Source of the DNA: Bacteroidaceae bacterium
GTDB lineage: Bacteria > Bacteroidota > Bacteroidia > Bacteroidales > Bacteroidaceae
Length of the DNA stretch: 64,000 nt
Assembly (NCBI GenBank): GCA_017398805.1
Contig: JAFQEZ010000095.1
Coordinates: 41,016 to 105,015 of the forward strand
Reading direction: 5' to 3'
Shown here: piece after piece, positions 49,756-59,375 of the stretch
How the letters are laid out: every line of letters starts with the position of its first letter
Numbering within the stretch: the stretch's first letter is position 1
Made by a program: the position numbers and the translations under genes
Notes under the pieces: model-generated
What the model was told of the DNA's origin: nothing
Seen by the model: the letters and a program-made list of their open reading frames with translations, nothing else
The model's database searches: none

Positions 49756-51738
49756 TTATCTGCAAACGTTCTCAACCTTGAAGTTTGTAACCTTGCTCTT
49801 GAAGTTGCCTGCCTTCTCAAGCGGGAACACGAGTGTGCGCACGTAGTACATCTTGTCTTTGCCGCCCTCGTTGTGGTAGAGTGTCTGCTTGTCGAGTGTT
49901 TCAACGAGCTTGCCGTTCACGAAGAGCTTTGTAACCTGCTGGTTACCGCTTATTGTAACGTGAGCCTTCTCACCTGGGAAGAAACTGTAGTTGAATGTCA
50001 TCAGGTAGCCGTCGCGTGAGAAACCGATCTTGCCGCTAACAGGGTCGGCAAGGTAGAAGACAGCGTCGCGTGAGCTTGTCAATACAGTGCCCGGGCACTC
50101 CTTTGCTGCAACGATGTCGAATGATACGCTGTACTCATAACCGACCTCTCTGATGCCTGTCTCCTTTACAAGGTCGGTTGCAGGCTTGAGCGCAGGAACC
50201 TCAACGAGTGTTCTCTTCTCGCCGCTGAAACGGCCTGCGATGTTGAGGCCGGGAGCGTCGCTCAGTGCAAGGCGTGCCTTGTCGAACTCTTCATAAGGAA
50301 CAGCCGGCTTAGCGCCTGTCCACATCTTCACTGCCATTGTCTGCATTGCAGGGAATACGCGGTAGTGGATATCCTTGCAGCTGATACCATTGCCTGCGTG
50401 GTCGTTCCATACCGCGAAAGAACCGCCCTTGATCTGCGGGTGCTTCTCCTCGAATGTCTGGTTGCCGATTACAGCCGGAGTCCAATTGTCGTAGAGGTGC
50501 TTACAGTTAAGGTAGTCATAGTAGTAGCCTGCTGCAGGTACGATGTATGTAAGGCCGTCGGGGATGCTTATGACATCATAACCGAGCTTTATCATCTCAT
50601 TAGGGTCGGCATATCCGTTGTACCATTCGTACATGAGCACGTTGTCTACCTTTACAGGGGTGTTGCCTTTAGCGTGTGTCAATGCGCCCCAAACGCAAGC
50701 CTGCTTGCCATACATCTCGGCTGTGCGGATGCAGAAGTCGGTGAAGTAACGGAATTTCTCAACGACGGCTGTGTCACGGTTGGAGTACTCGTCGGTACCT
50801 ACGTGGAAACGTGGGCCGCGGAAAACGGGCTCATCGCCGCCGAGGTACTCCATGAAGAGTGAGTCGACGAATGTGTATGTGCCTGGGTTGAAGAGGTCGA
50901 GGTGGTCAAGACCATACTCCTTGCTGCCGAGTTCGGGACGGTAGTGAACGAATGCCAAAGAGTGAGCAGGCACGTCAATCTCAGGGATAATCTCAACACC
51001 TACGCGCTCTGCATGCTTCTGAAGCTCGATGAACTCCTCCTTTGTGTAGTAGCCGTCGCGTGATGTAAGGCCTGGGAAGAAGTCGCTCTCGAGGCGGAAA
51101 CCGGATGGAGTCTTTGCCCAGTCGTGGTTGAAGTACTGCTTGAAAGCATTGTCGTTCAAATGGATGTGGAATGTGTTCATCTTGTAGTATGCCATGAAGT
51201 CAACATACTCGTGCAGGAAGCTGATAGGGATGAACTTACGGCCGCAGTCGAGCATGAAGCTGCGCATCTCATAGTCGGGGTAGTCAACGATGTTGCCCTT
51301 GGGGAGTACGTTGCCTTTGTTCTGCTCTGCAATCTGCAGCAATGTACGTGTAGCCCACATTGCACCGCGTGCTGTTGTTGCTGAAATTTCAACCTTGTCG
51401 GCGATTTTCATTGTGTAGCCCTCATTGCCGAGCTTCTTGTTTTTCTTGATACCGAGAACAATGTCACCCTTTGCAGCTTTGCCCTCGACAGCCTCCAGCT
51501 CAACACCTGTCATCTTCTTGTAGTCGCAAGCAAGCTGCTTTGCAACTTCGGAAAGAGTAGTGTTGTTCTTAGGGTATACAATTCTTGTTTTTTCTGTTAT
51601 CGCAAATTCACCTGTTGAGCCTTTCCACTCGCGGAGTTCAGGGATTACAAACGGTTTCACGTTCTTGCCGGTTGGTGCTGCCCAAGCCGACACAGACAGT
51701 GCAACGACTGCCAAAAGTAGCATGATTCTGTTTTTCAT
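49756..51738 (-). CDS. Beta-N-acetylhexosaminidase, GH20
   Basis: A 660-residue exported glycosidase. Signal peptide IMLLLAVVALSVSAWA; a GH20b N-terminal alpha/beta domain (about 30-145); then the TIM barrel with RSFMLDCGRKFIP, FHIHLNDN, IPEIDVPAHS and the catalytic pair in FHVGTDEYS (Asp-Glu). The C-terminal about 130 residues are a concanavalin-like beta domain. It releases terminal GlcNAc/GalNAc from glycans, by substrate-assisted catalysis. Codon bias is strong (many GTG, CTC, AAG), suggesting high expression. Confidence 0.93.
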   Translation of the reverse strand: MKNRIMLLLAVVALSVSAWAAPTGKNVKPFVIPELREWKGSTGEFAITEKTRIVYPKNNTTLSEVAKQLACDYKKMTGVELEAVEGKAAKGDIVLGIKKNKKLGNEGYTMKIADKVEISATTARGAMWATRTLLQIAEQNKGNVLPKGNIVDYPDYEMRSFMLDCGRKFIPISFLHEYVDFMAYYKMNTFHIHLNDNAFKQYFNHDWAKTPSGFRLESDFFPGLTSRDGYYTKEEFIELQKHAERVGVEIIPEIDVPAHSLAFVHYRPELGSKEYGLDHLDLFNPGTYTFVDSLFMEYLGGDEPVFRGPRFHVGTDEYSNRDTAVVEKFRYFTDFCIRTAEMYGKQACVWGALTHAKGNTPVKVDNVLMYEWYNGYADPNEMIKLGYDVISIPDGLTYIVPAAGYYYDYLNCKHLYDNWTPAVIGNQTFEEKHPQIKGGSFAVWNDHAGNGISCKDIHYRVFPAMQTMAVKMWTGAKPAVPYEEFDKARLALSDAPGLNIAGRFSGEKRTLVEVPALKPATDLVKETGIREVGYEYSVSFDIVAAKECPGTVLTSSRDAVFYLADPVSGKIGFSRDGYLMTFNYSFFPGEKAHVTISGNQQVTKLFVNGKLVETLDKQTLYHNEGGKDKMYYVRTLVFPLEKAGNFKSKVTNFKVENVCR

Positions 51739-51799
51739 TTTGTTGTTGTTTATGGTTATAATTAATTATTGTTTTATCGTTTTTATTGTAATACTTGGT

Positions 51800-52894
51800 C
51801 TATTTGTTCTTCAAGTCCTTTATTGTGTGGAGCTGCCATATCGGGTAGTTCCAGGTTTCAGATCTTGACAGTTTCCTGAATTTGATGCAGTTCTTTACCT
51901 TCCAGATATATGCATTTATGTAATCCTTTTTTGATGTGATAACAGAGTGTTCGCCGTAATGTCCGAAATTGCCATATGTCATTATCAGCAGGAATACCTT
52001 TTTTGCCAGTTTCTTGTCCTTGTCTGTCAGTTCACAGACAGTGTATTCTTTCGGTAGTCCAAGGTAGTCCGTGGCTATTGCTGTCACAGCCTTGTATGTC
52101 TCCCAAAGCTGTAACTCCTTTGTGTATCTGATGAACAATTCCTTGTCTATCTGTTTTTGGTACTTGTATGCAAACAGAACCCAATCGCACACTTGTCTGA
52201 GTCCCAGCCCTGAGAAAATCATGTGTCTCATCATGTGGGATAGCAGTTGTAATGCGTTTGCCAGCGGAGGGAATACAGTGAACTCTTTTCCGTTTATATC
52301 GATTCTTTGCTCCTCGCTCTCAAGAAGTTGTGCTATTATCTCATTGTAACGCTTCTGTAGCCTTTTCGTGTAGAACGTGGCACTTTTCTTGTGGATTTCT
52401 ACCTTGAAACCCATGTATGTCGTTTCTGTGTGTGAATTGTTCGGTTCGTCCTCTAACTGAAAGCCCTTCGAATTAAAGTATTTCAAGATTTCTCCAAACT
52501 GTTCTTCTTCTAAATAGATATCAATGTCTCCACATATCCTATGTTCTGGGATTGGGTAGTTTTGTGCAACACTTTGCCCTTTGAGAAGATATGGTTCAAT
52601 ATTTTGCTCCCTACACTCCGATATAAAGCAGAACAGAGCATTATTCATCCTTTCATTCTGCGTCTCAATGGCTCTCTGTGTCATTATCCATTTTAATAGT
52701 AATGGTGTTTTAGGTCTTTGCTCTTCTTGTAGTTTAGAGATTGCATCGAGCATTATTCCTGTGACGGTCTGCTCTTTTGATATGGAAAACATCTCCTCCC
52801 ATTCATCGTTATTTGGCGTATCAGACAATGTTGGTGGAGTACTCCATAAAGCACTTCTTAACAAGGTGAAAAAATAATCTTCAAGATTATTCAT
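51800..52894 (-). CDS. Nucleotidyltransferase family protein
   Basis: A 364-residue protein of the large nucleotidyltransferase family found in polysaccharide loci. The fold core is seen in YLLKGQSVAQNYPIPEHRICGDIDIYLEE with the metal-binding Asp pair DIDIY. The rest is helical. The precise reaction is unknown. ATG 52894 is preferred to an upstream GTG (52918). It is the last gene of the polysaccharide block and is AT-rich. Confidence 0.75.
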   Translation of the reverse strand: MNNLEDYFFTLLRSALWSTPPTLSDTPNNDEWEEMFSISKEQTVTGIMLDAISKLQEEQRPKTPLLLKWIMTQRAIETQNERMNNALFCFISECREQNIEPYLLKGQSVAQNYPIPEHRICGDIDIYLEEEQFGEILKYFNSKGFQLEDEPNNSHTETTYMGFKVEIHKKSATFYTKRLQKRYNEIIAQLLESEEQRIDINGKEFTVFPPLANALQLLSHMMRHMIFSGLGLRQVCDWVLFAYKYQKQIDKELFIRYTKELQLWETYKAVTAIATDYLGLPKEYTVCELTDKDKKLAKKVFLLIMTYGNFGHYGEHSVITSKKDYINAYIWKVKNCIKFRKLSRSETWNYPIWQLHTIKDLKNK

Positions 52895-52941
52895 ATTGCA
52901 ATCAAACTTATTCTGCACTTGTATCTTTTACTTGCTAAATG

Positions 52942-54180
52942 TTATTTATTGACTTCGCTTGTTATTCTTTCAAGAGAATTTTGAACCTTGTCAATGCATA
53001 GGTTTAGTTCAAAGTTTTCCAAATAGAATTTATATCCATTTTCCCCAATAGAGATACGATCCTTGTGACTTAGCTCGCTTACTTCTTTAATAGTCTTTGC
53101 CATGCCTTCAATGTCGTCTGAATTTACACACCATCCACATTTTGCAGCCTTGACAACTTCTTGTCCTTCTCCGTTCAGCATAGCCAATATAGGTTTCTTG
53201 TTTACCATGTATGCTTGTACCTTTGCGGGTAATACTAGATTAAAGGCTATTTCGTCGGCCAATGAAACAAGCATGACATCGGCTTTTGCAAAAAACGCAG
53301 ACATTGTGTCAATAGGCCAACGTCCCATGAGATGTACTGTGTCTTCCAGTTTGTTCTGCTTGGCAAATTCTTCAATCCATGTTTTTTTACGACCGTCTCC
53401 AACAAAAACAAAATGAATGTCTTTTTCGTCTTTGAGCAATAGGGCGCTTTTCATTACATTTTCCATGTTCTGCGCTTCTCCAATGTTGCCGGCAAACATT
53501 ATGATGAATCCCTCGGGTAGTGCAGGTATCTTCTTGAACTCTGCGTTCTTTGATGTGTCTTCGCAGAAGTTGGGTAGATATTTAATCTTTTCTTCAGGTA
53601 CGCCCTTATCCAATAGTAATTTCTTGAATCCCATAGAACTGATGTGAATGATGTCATTGTTGCGGTAAACCATTCCCATCATTTTTTCTATGACATTGTA
53701 TATCTTGGGATTGTGTATACCACCGGCAGCAAGGCTTTCAGGCCACATGTCAAGAATCCAGTGGTCAACGGGGGTGCGTCGTATCTTCTTTATCAATACG
53801 GCCGGTAAACATATGAATGCAGGAGAGGTGTTGTGTATGAAAATATAGTCATACTTGTGGAATATGGCCTGGTATAATCCGTAAAAGAAAAAGAAAAACA
53901 TTGAAGACGCATAATGTATCATCATTCGCAATGATTTTCCGTTTCCTCTTGGTATATGAGGAACACGTACTACTGTCACACCATTTATTTTTTCGCACCT
54001 CTTCTTGAACAGAGAATATCCTTTGTGATATTTCCCTTCTGGATAGTCAGGGATACCTGTCAGCACTTTGACATCATATCCACGTTTTACCAATTCAAAT
54101 GCAATGTCGTTGCATCTGAAAGTCTCAGGGTAGAAATGGTTGGTAAGTAGTAGGCAACTTTTCTTTTTCTTCTCTGCCAT
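52942..54180 (-). CDS. wbuB: WbuB-like glycosyltransferase, GT4
   Basis: A 412-residue GT-B enzyme. The N-terminus (TNHFYPETFRCNDIAFELVKRGYDV, TGIPDYPEGKYHKGYS) is the signature of WbuB, which adds N-acetyl-L-fucosamine. The C-terminal half has FAGNIGEAQNMENVM, FVFVGDGRKK, the GRWP segment and nucleotide-binding residues. The neighbouring genes make UDP-FucNAc, so the donor is very probably UDP-L-FucNAc. ATG 54180 is preferred to TTG 54192. Confidence 0.85.
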   Translation of the reverse strand: MAEKKKKSCLLLTNHFYPETFRCNDIAFELVKRGYDVKVLTGIPDYPEGKYHKGYSLFKKRCEKINGVTVVRVPHIPRGNGKSLRMMIHYASSMFFFFFYGLYQAIFHKYDYIFIHNTSPAFICLPAVLIKKIRRTPVDHWILDMWPESLAAGGIHNPKIYNVIEKMMGMVYRNNDIIHISSMGFKKLLLDKGVPEEKIKYLPNFCEDTSKNAEFKKIPALPEGFIIMFAGNIGEAQNMENVMKSALLLKDEKDIHFVFVGDGRKKTWIEEFAKQNKLEDTVHLMGRWPIDTMSAFFAKADVMLVSLADEIAFNLVLPAKVQAYMVNKKPILAMLNGEGQEVVKAAKCGWCVNSDDIEGMAKTIKEVSELSHKDRISIGENGYKFYLENFELNLCIDKVQNSLERITSEVNK

Positions 54181-54205
54181 GGTATTCCACAAATGAATGA
54201 TTGTA

Positions 54206-55390
54206 TTATTCTTTTCTCCAAACCATCTTGTTTACAACACCGGTGTAACTCTGTATGAGCTTTACTATCTTGGTAGAGACGTTCTCATCCACATAGTTTG
54301 GAACAGGGAGTCCGTGGTCGCCTTCGTTGTTCATTCTTACTGCTACATCAACAGCCTGTAGAAGGTCGTGCTCGTTGATGCCGGCAAGCACAAAACAACC
54401 TTTGTCAAGAGCCTCGGGACGCTCAGTACTGGTGCGTATACACACTGCCGGGAACGGGTGTCCCACGCTTGTGAAGAAACTGCTCTCCTCGGGTAGTGTG
54501 CCGCTGTCGCTTACTACTGCATAGGCATTCATCTGCAGGCAGTTGTAGTCGTGGAAACCGAGTGGCTCCTGGCGCATGACGCGCTTGTCGAGAACAAATC
54601 CGCTTGCGTCGAGGCGGTTGCGACTACGTGGATGGCAACTGTATAGTATTGGCATGTCATATTTCTCGGCCATAGCATTGATGGCATTGAAAAGTGACAG
54701 GAAGTTCTTTTCGGTGTCAATGTTTTCCTCGCGGTGAGCACTCAGGAGAATATATTTGCCTTTCTCCAGGCCCAGACGCTTGTGTACATCACTTGCCTGA
54801 ATGTCGGCAAGATTTTCGTGCAACACCTCTGCCATAGGTGAACCGCTCACGTATGTGCGCTGTGGAGCTACGTTGCTTGCGTTGAGGTAACGGCGTGCAT
54901 GCTCGCTGTAGCAGATGTTTACATCGCTGATGATGTCAACAATGCGGCGGTTTGTCTCCTCGGGAAGGCACTCGTCCCAGCAACGGTTGCCGGCCTCCAT
55001 GTGGAAGATAGGTATGTGCAGACGCTTTGCACCTATTACGCTGAGGCAACTGTTTGTGTCACCAAGTACAAGTACAGCATCTGGCTTTATCTGTACCATA
55101 AGCTTGTAGCTTGCATTCAGTATATTGCCCATCGTGGCTCCAAGGTCATCGCCTACTGCGTCCATGTACACCTCGGGGTCCTTGAGCTTGAGGTCATGGA
55201 AGAATACACCGTTGAGGTTGTAGTCATAGTTCTGACCGGTGTGTGCCAGAATGCAATCAAAATACTTTCGGCACTTGTTTATTACTGCGGCAAGGCGTAT
55301 GATTTCGGGGCGTGTACCTACGATAATCAACAGTTTCAAGCGTCCGTCGTTCTTGAACTCGATATTTGAATAGTCTGTTCTGATTTCCAT
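54206..55390 (-). CDS. fnlC: UDP-sugar 2-epimerase, FnlC/CapG-type
   Basis: A 394-residue non-hydrolysing UDP-GlcNAc 2-epimerase family enzyme: LLIIVGTRPEIIRLAAVI, LAHTGQNYDYNL, VLGDTNSC, HMEAGNRCWDECLPEETNRRIVD, LLSAHREENI and SDSGTLPEESSF. In the fnl pathway this enzyme carries out the last step, making UDP-L-FucNAc. WecB and CapG are close relatives; the adjacent fnlA and fnlB support FnlC. A long leader of about 220 nt precedes it. Confidence 0.9.
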   Translation of the reverse strand: MEIRTDYSNIEFKNDGRLKLLIIVGTRPEIIRLAAVINKCRKYFDCILAHTGQNYDYNLNGVFFHDLKLKDPEVYMDAVGDDLGATMGNILNASYKLMVQIKPDAVLVLGDTNSCLSVIGAKRLHIPIFHMEAGNRCWDECLPEETNRRIVDIISDVNICYSEHARRYLNASNVAPQRTYVSGSPMAEVLHENLADIQASDVHKRLGLEKGKYILLSAHREENIDTEKNFLSLFNAINAMAEKYDMPILYSCHPRSRNRLDASGFVLDKRVMRQEPLGFHDYNCLQMNAYAVVSDSGTLPEESSFFTSVGHPFPAVCIRTSTERPEALDKGCFVLAGINEHDLLQAVDVAVRMNNEGDHGLPVPNYVDENVSTKIVKLIQSYTGVVNKMVWRKE

Positions 55391-55645
55391 AATTATTTTT
55401 GTTTTTGGTTATTTGTTATTGGCTTTTGATAGAGATTCTTCACTGCGTTCAGAATGACAAAACAACGTTTTGTTATCGGTGAGTTTTGCAAAAGTAAAAC
55501 GATCCAATGACCTCTTCTTTTGTTATCGGTGAGTTTTGCAGCAACAGGTCAAACGTTGCATAGCCGTAGGTCATGCCGTTTGGGTTGCGAAAAGCAAAAC
55601 GAGTCAATGACAGTGCAAATATAGAATGACAATGCCAACCGCCAA
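55391..55645 (-). promoter_or_regulatory. Promoter and repeat-rich leader between fnlB and fnlC
   Basis: The minus strand has TATATTTG at 55623-55616, a consensus -7 box, giving a leader of about 215 nt. The leader holds two 23-bp copies of one sequence (55468-55490 and 55518-55540, core GTTATCGGTGAGTTTTG) and a second imperfect pair (near 55488-55512 and 55587-55611, core AAAACGA..CAATGAC). An extragenic AGAATGACA fragment lies at 55451-55459. There is no gene. Confidence 0.6.
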
Positions 55646-56794
55646 TCACACCGGTTCACCGTAAGTGTCTGGGCGGTTCGGGTCGAAATTCTCGTTGCAC
55701 CAGATAATTGTCACAAGGTCATCAGTCTGCGATAGGTTAATGATATTGTGAGTGTATCCGGGAATGGTTTCGACAACCTGTATGTTGTCTCCACTTACCT
55801 CAAAATCTATTACTTCGTCGCTACCGTGCTTGCGTTGCTGTATGAGCCCGTGACCATGTACAACAACGAACTTCTCAATTTTTGTGTGGTGCCAATGCTG
55901 GCCTTTGGTGATACCGGGCTTTGAGATGTTCACAGCAAACTGGCCGTGGTGCTCAGAACGTATGAGTTCAGTATAACTGCCGCGGGCATCAATGTTCATC
56001 TTTACAGGATATGCAAACTTTTCCTTTGGCAGATAACTTAAATAGGTCGCGTGCAGGGCTTTCTCGAATGCATTACTTAACACCGGCACGGCAAGTGAGT
56101 CGTTCATCTTGCTGAACTTCTCGAGCAACTCTACTATTTCACCGAGTTTTACTCTGTGCACGGTGGGTACAAAGCAGAACTTGCCATCGCAATGCTCCTT
56201 GCCTGCAGCTGCAGCAATGAGTTCGTCAACGACATCGTCAATGTAGCACAGGTTGAGCAATACATTGGGGTCGTTCACTTGAATGGGAAGACCATTGGCT
56301 ATGTTGTTGCAGAATGTTGCTACGGCACTGTTGTAGTTGGGGCGGCACCATTTGCCGAACAGGTTCGGGAAACGGTACACAAGTACCTTTGCGCCGGTTT
56401 CGGCAGAATAGTCGAACATCAACTGCTCTCCTGCGCGTTTGCTTTCGCCGTAGGGATTGTCAAGTTCGGCTTGGATAGATGAACTTATCATAACAGGGCA
56501 GTTGTTCTTGTACTTCCTCAAGGTGTCGAGCAGGGTAGATGCAAAACCGAAATTACCTTCCATGAACTCCTTTGGGTCTTGTGGACGGTTCACTCCTGCA
56601 AGGTTGAATACAAAATCGCACTCCTTGCAATAGGTGTCGAGTTCTTCTGGTGTGCTGTCAATATCATACTTGAATATCTCCAACCCTTCGCCCTTAAGGT
56701 CATACCATTTTGCTTTTCCTTGTGCAATGTTCTCAAGTTGTGCACATAGGTTCTGTCCTACAAAACCTTTTGCTCCGGTTACAAGTATCTTCAT
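55646..56794 (-). CDS. fnlB: UDP-sugar reductase with C-terminal cupin, FnlB/CapF-type
   Basis: A 382-residue two-domain protein. The N-terminal SDR has KILVTGAKGFVGQNL, FNLAGVNRP and a YGESKRAGEQL catalytic Tyr/Lys motif. The C-terminal about 110 residues are a cupin (ITKGQHWHHTKIEKFVVVHG with metal-binding His, GYTHNI). This is exactly the CapF/FnlB architecture: an epimerase and reductase that act after FnlA. It stands between the WbuC-like cupin gene and fnlC. Confidence 0.92.
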   Translation of the reverse strand: MKILVTGAKGFVGQNLCAQLENIAQGKAKWYDLKGEGLEIFKYDIDSTPEELDTYCKECDFVFNLAGVNRPQDPKEFMEGNFGFASTLLDTLRKYKNNCPVMISSSIQAELDNPYGESKRAGEQLMFDYSAETGAKVLVYRFPNLFGKWCRPNYNSAVATFCNNIANGLPIQVNDPNVLLNLCYIDDVVDELIAAAAGKEHCDGKFCFVPTVHRVKLGEIVELLEKFSKMNDSLAVPVLSNAFEKALHATYLSYLPKEKFAYPVKMNIDARGSYTELIRSEHHGQFAVNISKPGITKGQHWHHTKIEKFVVVHGHGLIQQRKHGSDEVIDFEVSGDNIQVVETIPGYTHNIINLSQTDDLVTIIWCNENFDPNRPDTYGEPV

Positions 56795-56812
56795 TGTATT
56801 ATGTCCTTGTAA

Positions 56813-57208
56813 TTAAATTGTTAGAATGTCATCTTCTGTAAGTGGTGTGTATGCACCATCCTTGGCTTCAAATATTACTGTGCCGGGTTCCAGTACCTCA
56901 ACGGTATGCCATTGTCCGGCAGGTATTTGCAACGCAGGGCATTCGCCCCCGGTTTGCATTAGAATGGTATCTGTTACTTCGCCACAATCGTTATAGAATA
57001 TCTCTTTAAGACTGCCGCGTACCATAATCACCGTTTCAGCTGTGAAACGGTGACGATGTATTGGCAAAATGGTGCCCGGTTCCAACGCATTGAGCATACG
57101 CTGTGAGGCGTCATCCTGCGATGTACGCATGTCCATGTTCATTCTCAATCGCTCGCTCGCTTTTGCTTTTTGCGTAAGCGAGTCAAGCAGTTCCTTGTCT
57201 ATTTTCAT
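56813..57208 (-). CDS. WbuC-like cupin
   Basis: A 131-residue single cupin (GTILPIHRHRFTAETVIMVRGS with two His and a Glu, then IPAGQWHTVEVLEPG). The small companion wbuC occurs next to fnlABC and wbuB in enterobacterial O-antigen loci. The function is unproven; sugar isomerase or regulatory roles are possible. ATG 57208 (MKIDKELLDSL) is preferred to an upstream start that would add a spurious 24 residues. Confidence 0.8.
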   Translation of the reverse strand: MKIDKELLDSLTQKAKASERLRMNMDMRTSQDDASQRMLNALEPGTILPIHRHRFTAETVIMVRGSLKEIFYNDCGEVTDTILMQTGGECPALQIPAGQWHTVEVLEPGTVIFEAKDGAYTPLTEDDILTI

Positions 57209-57288
57209 GGCTATTAGTTCTTGGTTTTGACTATTGGCGCTTGGCTTGCCAACCTCTAACGGCCAACAACCATCCGCCAATGTCTAAA

Positions 57289-58362
57289 TTATTCCGAACG
57301 TATTTCCTTTGCTTTTGAGCGTGGTTGCAAACCAAGGTCCTCACGAATGAAGCGTAACTTAAGGAGCAATTCCTTCATGCCCTCAACGTCAAGGCGGCGT
57401 GTGTTGTGGCTGTGGTAGTCTTCAATTTTTGAAACCTCCTCGTTGCCGTCGGTGAAGAACTTGTCGTAGTTCAAATCGCGTGTGTCGCAAGGTATGCGGT
57501 AGTAGTCGCCCATGTCAATGGCCTTTGCCATCTCCTCACGTGTAACGAGTGTCTCATATAGCTTTTCACCGTGGCGTGTACCTATTACCTTTACTTCGGT
57601 TTTGCCATACTTGGGGTCAATCTGAGCATATGTCTGTTTCAGTGCCTCGGCAAGTGTCACAAGTGTTGCAGCCGGTGCTTTCTGTACGAAAAGGTCACCA
57701 TTCTCACCATGCGTGAAGGCGTAGATAACCAAATCCACTGCATCGTCAAGTGTCATCATGAAACGAGTCATGTTGGGGTCTGTGATTGTGATTGGCTTGC
57801 CCTGTTCCATTTGCTCAACCCACAATGGAATAACCGAACCGCGGCTTGCCATTACATTACCGTAGCGTGTGCAGCAGATTGTAGTCTGAGCATTCTGTCC
57901 CAGTTCGCGTCCCTTGGCTATAGCAACCTTTTCCATGAGTGCTTTTGAAATACCCATGGCATTTATTGGGTAGGCTGCCTTGTCGGTAGAAAGCACAACG
58001 ACGTTCTTTACTCCGTGTTCAATAGCCGAAAGAAGAACATTGTGTGTGCCAATGACATTTGTCATGGTTGCTTCCATGGGGAAGAACTCGCAAGATGGAA
58101 CCTGCTTCAAGGCTGCTGCTGCAAATACATAGTCAACACCGCGCATAGCCACATCAACCGATTCTCGATTGCGTACGTTGCCGATATAGAATTTTACCTT
58201 GGGATTCTGTAGTGCATGGCGCATGTCATCCTGTTTCTTCTCATCACGAGAGAAAATACGAATCTCCTTAATGTCGCTGTCGAGGAAACGACGCAATACT
58301 GCATTACCGAATGAGCCGGTACCGCCTGTAATCAACAGGACTTTGTCTTTGAAAATTGACAT
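57289..58362 (-). CDS. fnlA: UDP-GlcNAc 4,6-dehydratase/5-epimerase, FnlA/CapE-type
   Basis: A 357-residue SDR enzyme of the CapD/FlaA1 group that starts UDP-FucNAc synthesis. The NAD site is LLITGGTGSFGNAVLRRF, with RDEKKQDDMRH and DYVFAAAALKQVPSCEFFPMEA typical of this family, and VLSTDKAAYPINAMGISKALMEK carrying the active-site residues. It has no membrane domain, so it is the short soluble type. It is the first gene of the polysaccharide operon. Confidence 0.93.
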   Translation of the reverse strand: MSIFKDKVLLITGGTGSFGNAVLRRFLDSDIKEIRIFSRDEKKQDDMRHALQNPKVKFYIGNVRNRESVDVAMRGVDYVFAAAALKQVPSCEFFPMEATMTNVIGTHNVLLSAIEHGVKNVVVLSTDKAAYPINAMGISKALMEKVAIAKGRELGQNAQTTICCTRYGNVMASRGSVIPLWVEQMEQGKPITITDPNMTRFMMTLDDAVDLVIYAFTHGENGDLFVQKAPAATLVTLAEALKQTYAQIDPKYGKTEVKVIGTRHGEKLYETLVTREEMAKAIDMGDYYRIPCDTRDLNYDKFFTDGNEEVSKIEDYHSHNTRRLDVEGMKELLLKLRFIREDLGLQPRSKAKEIRSE

Positions 58363-58431
58363 GATATATTATTTATAAGTATATTATAAACTGATAAGTT
58401 CTGTAAATGTGCTATTTACATTAATTAATTG

Positions 58432-58439
58432 CAAATATA
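58432..58439 (-). promoter_or_regulatory. -7 promoter box for the fnlA operon
   Basis: Reads TATATTTG on the minus strand, giving a leader of about 60 nt to the fnlA start. The flanks are very AT-rich. Confidence 0.6.
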
Positions 58440-58586
58440 ATAATTATATTTTTTATCAATGATGTTTAGTGTGCTTTTTTGGATTGATTTCGCATGAATT
58501 TCATAATTCTACTGTACTCCTGTTACTTATTGTGTTTCAAGAAGACGTTTTTTTTGAAATATTTGTAATATTATCAATAAAAAGAA

Positions 58587-58636
58587 GAAAAAGGTTGCAT
58601 TTTCATCCTCTCCGGTTCAACCGCACACGCAACCCT
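58587..58636 (-). terminator. Terminator downstream of ECF sigma gene
   Basis: AAAAGGTTGC on the left pairs with GCAACCCTTTT on the right (one bulged base), with a 28-base loop. On the minus strand the run ends in T residues. The gene-free stretch 58,363-58,697 otherwise holds only the fnlA promoter. Confidence 0.6.
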
Positions 58637-58697
58637 TTTCCCTTTTGCTGCAATCGCTGTAAAATCAATGATTGTAGCTTTTCTTTGTTTGATTCTC

Positions 58698-59186
58698 CTA
58701 TTCGAAGTAATCTTTCAGTTCTTCCCTTAACATAGCCCTTGATACAAATATTCTGCTTTTGACTGTGCCAAGCGGAATATCCAATATTACTGCAATCTCG
58801 TCATATCTGTGCCCATCGATCAATAGGGTGATAACCTTGCTGTTCTCGGCAGGCAATTGTTTTACTGCATTGTAGATGTCTTCCGTTTCACTGGCGATAA
58901 TACATCTGTCTGCCATTTGGTTAGTTCCTTGATATATATCAAGATAGTTCTCTACCGCACTCATTCTCTCCTCTCTTTCAGCACTGTTAAGGAACGAATT
59001 TAGCATTATTCTCTTTGCCCATGCAGCAAAGCATTTGTTCTCCCTGTACTTGTCACGTTGCACCAGTACCTTCAGGCTGGTCTCCTGTAGCAGGTCCTCA
59101 GCGCGGAACTTGTCTTTTGTCAGACGTCTTGCATAAATGAGCAATTCTGTTCCTATTCCCAATAATTCTTTCTCGATGTCCGTCAT
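58698..59186 (-). CDS. ECF RNA polymerase sigma factor
   Basis: A 162-residue sigma-70 family factor. Region 2 is AEDLLQETSLKVLVQRDKYRENKCFAAWAKRIMLN, and region 4 is VITLLIDGHRYDEIAVILDIPLGTVKSRIFVSRAMLREEL. No anti-sigma gene is adjacent in the same direction; the divergent neighbour is a small soluble protein. Bacteroidales carry many such factors; the regulon cannot be read here. Confidence 0.9.
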   Translation of the reverse strand: MTDIEKELLGIGTELLIYARRLTKDKFRAEDLLQETSLKVLVQRDKYRENKCFAAWAKRIMLNSFLNSAEREERMSAVENYLDIYQGTNQMADRCIIASETEDIYNAVKQLPAENSKVITLLIDGHRYDEIAVILDIPLGTVKSRIFVSRAMLREELKDYFE

Positions 59187-59351
59187 TTTGCATTATATGT
59201 GTGGTGACTCACTTCATGCAATATAACACCTAAATACTGTATTTTGTTTTACGCTTAACATAAATTAACTATTTCTGCCAAAAATTGTACAAAAATGCAG
59301 TTTGTAAGAATTTTGTGGCTAAAAAACTTGCAAACCCCTATTTCGAGATTG

Positions 59352-59359
59352 TATATTTG
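59352..59359 (+). promoter_or_regulatory. -7 promoter box for the 165-aa gene
   Basis: TATATTTG, with CTTG 21 bp upstream as a weak -33 box. It lies inside a longer open frame that begins at 59295, which shows that the ATG at 59376 is the more likely start. Confidence 0.5.
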
Positions 59360-59375
59360 GAAAAAATTAAGTATT

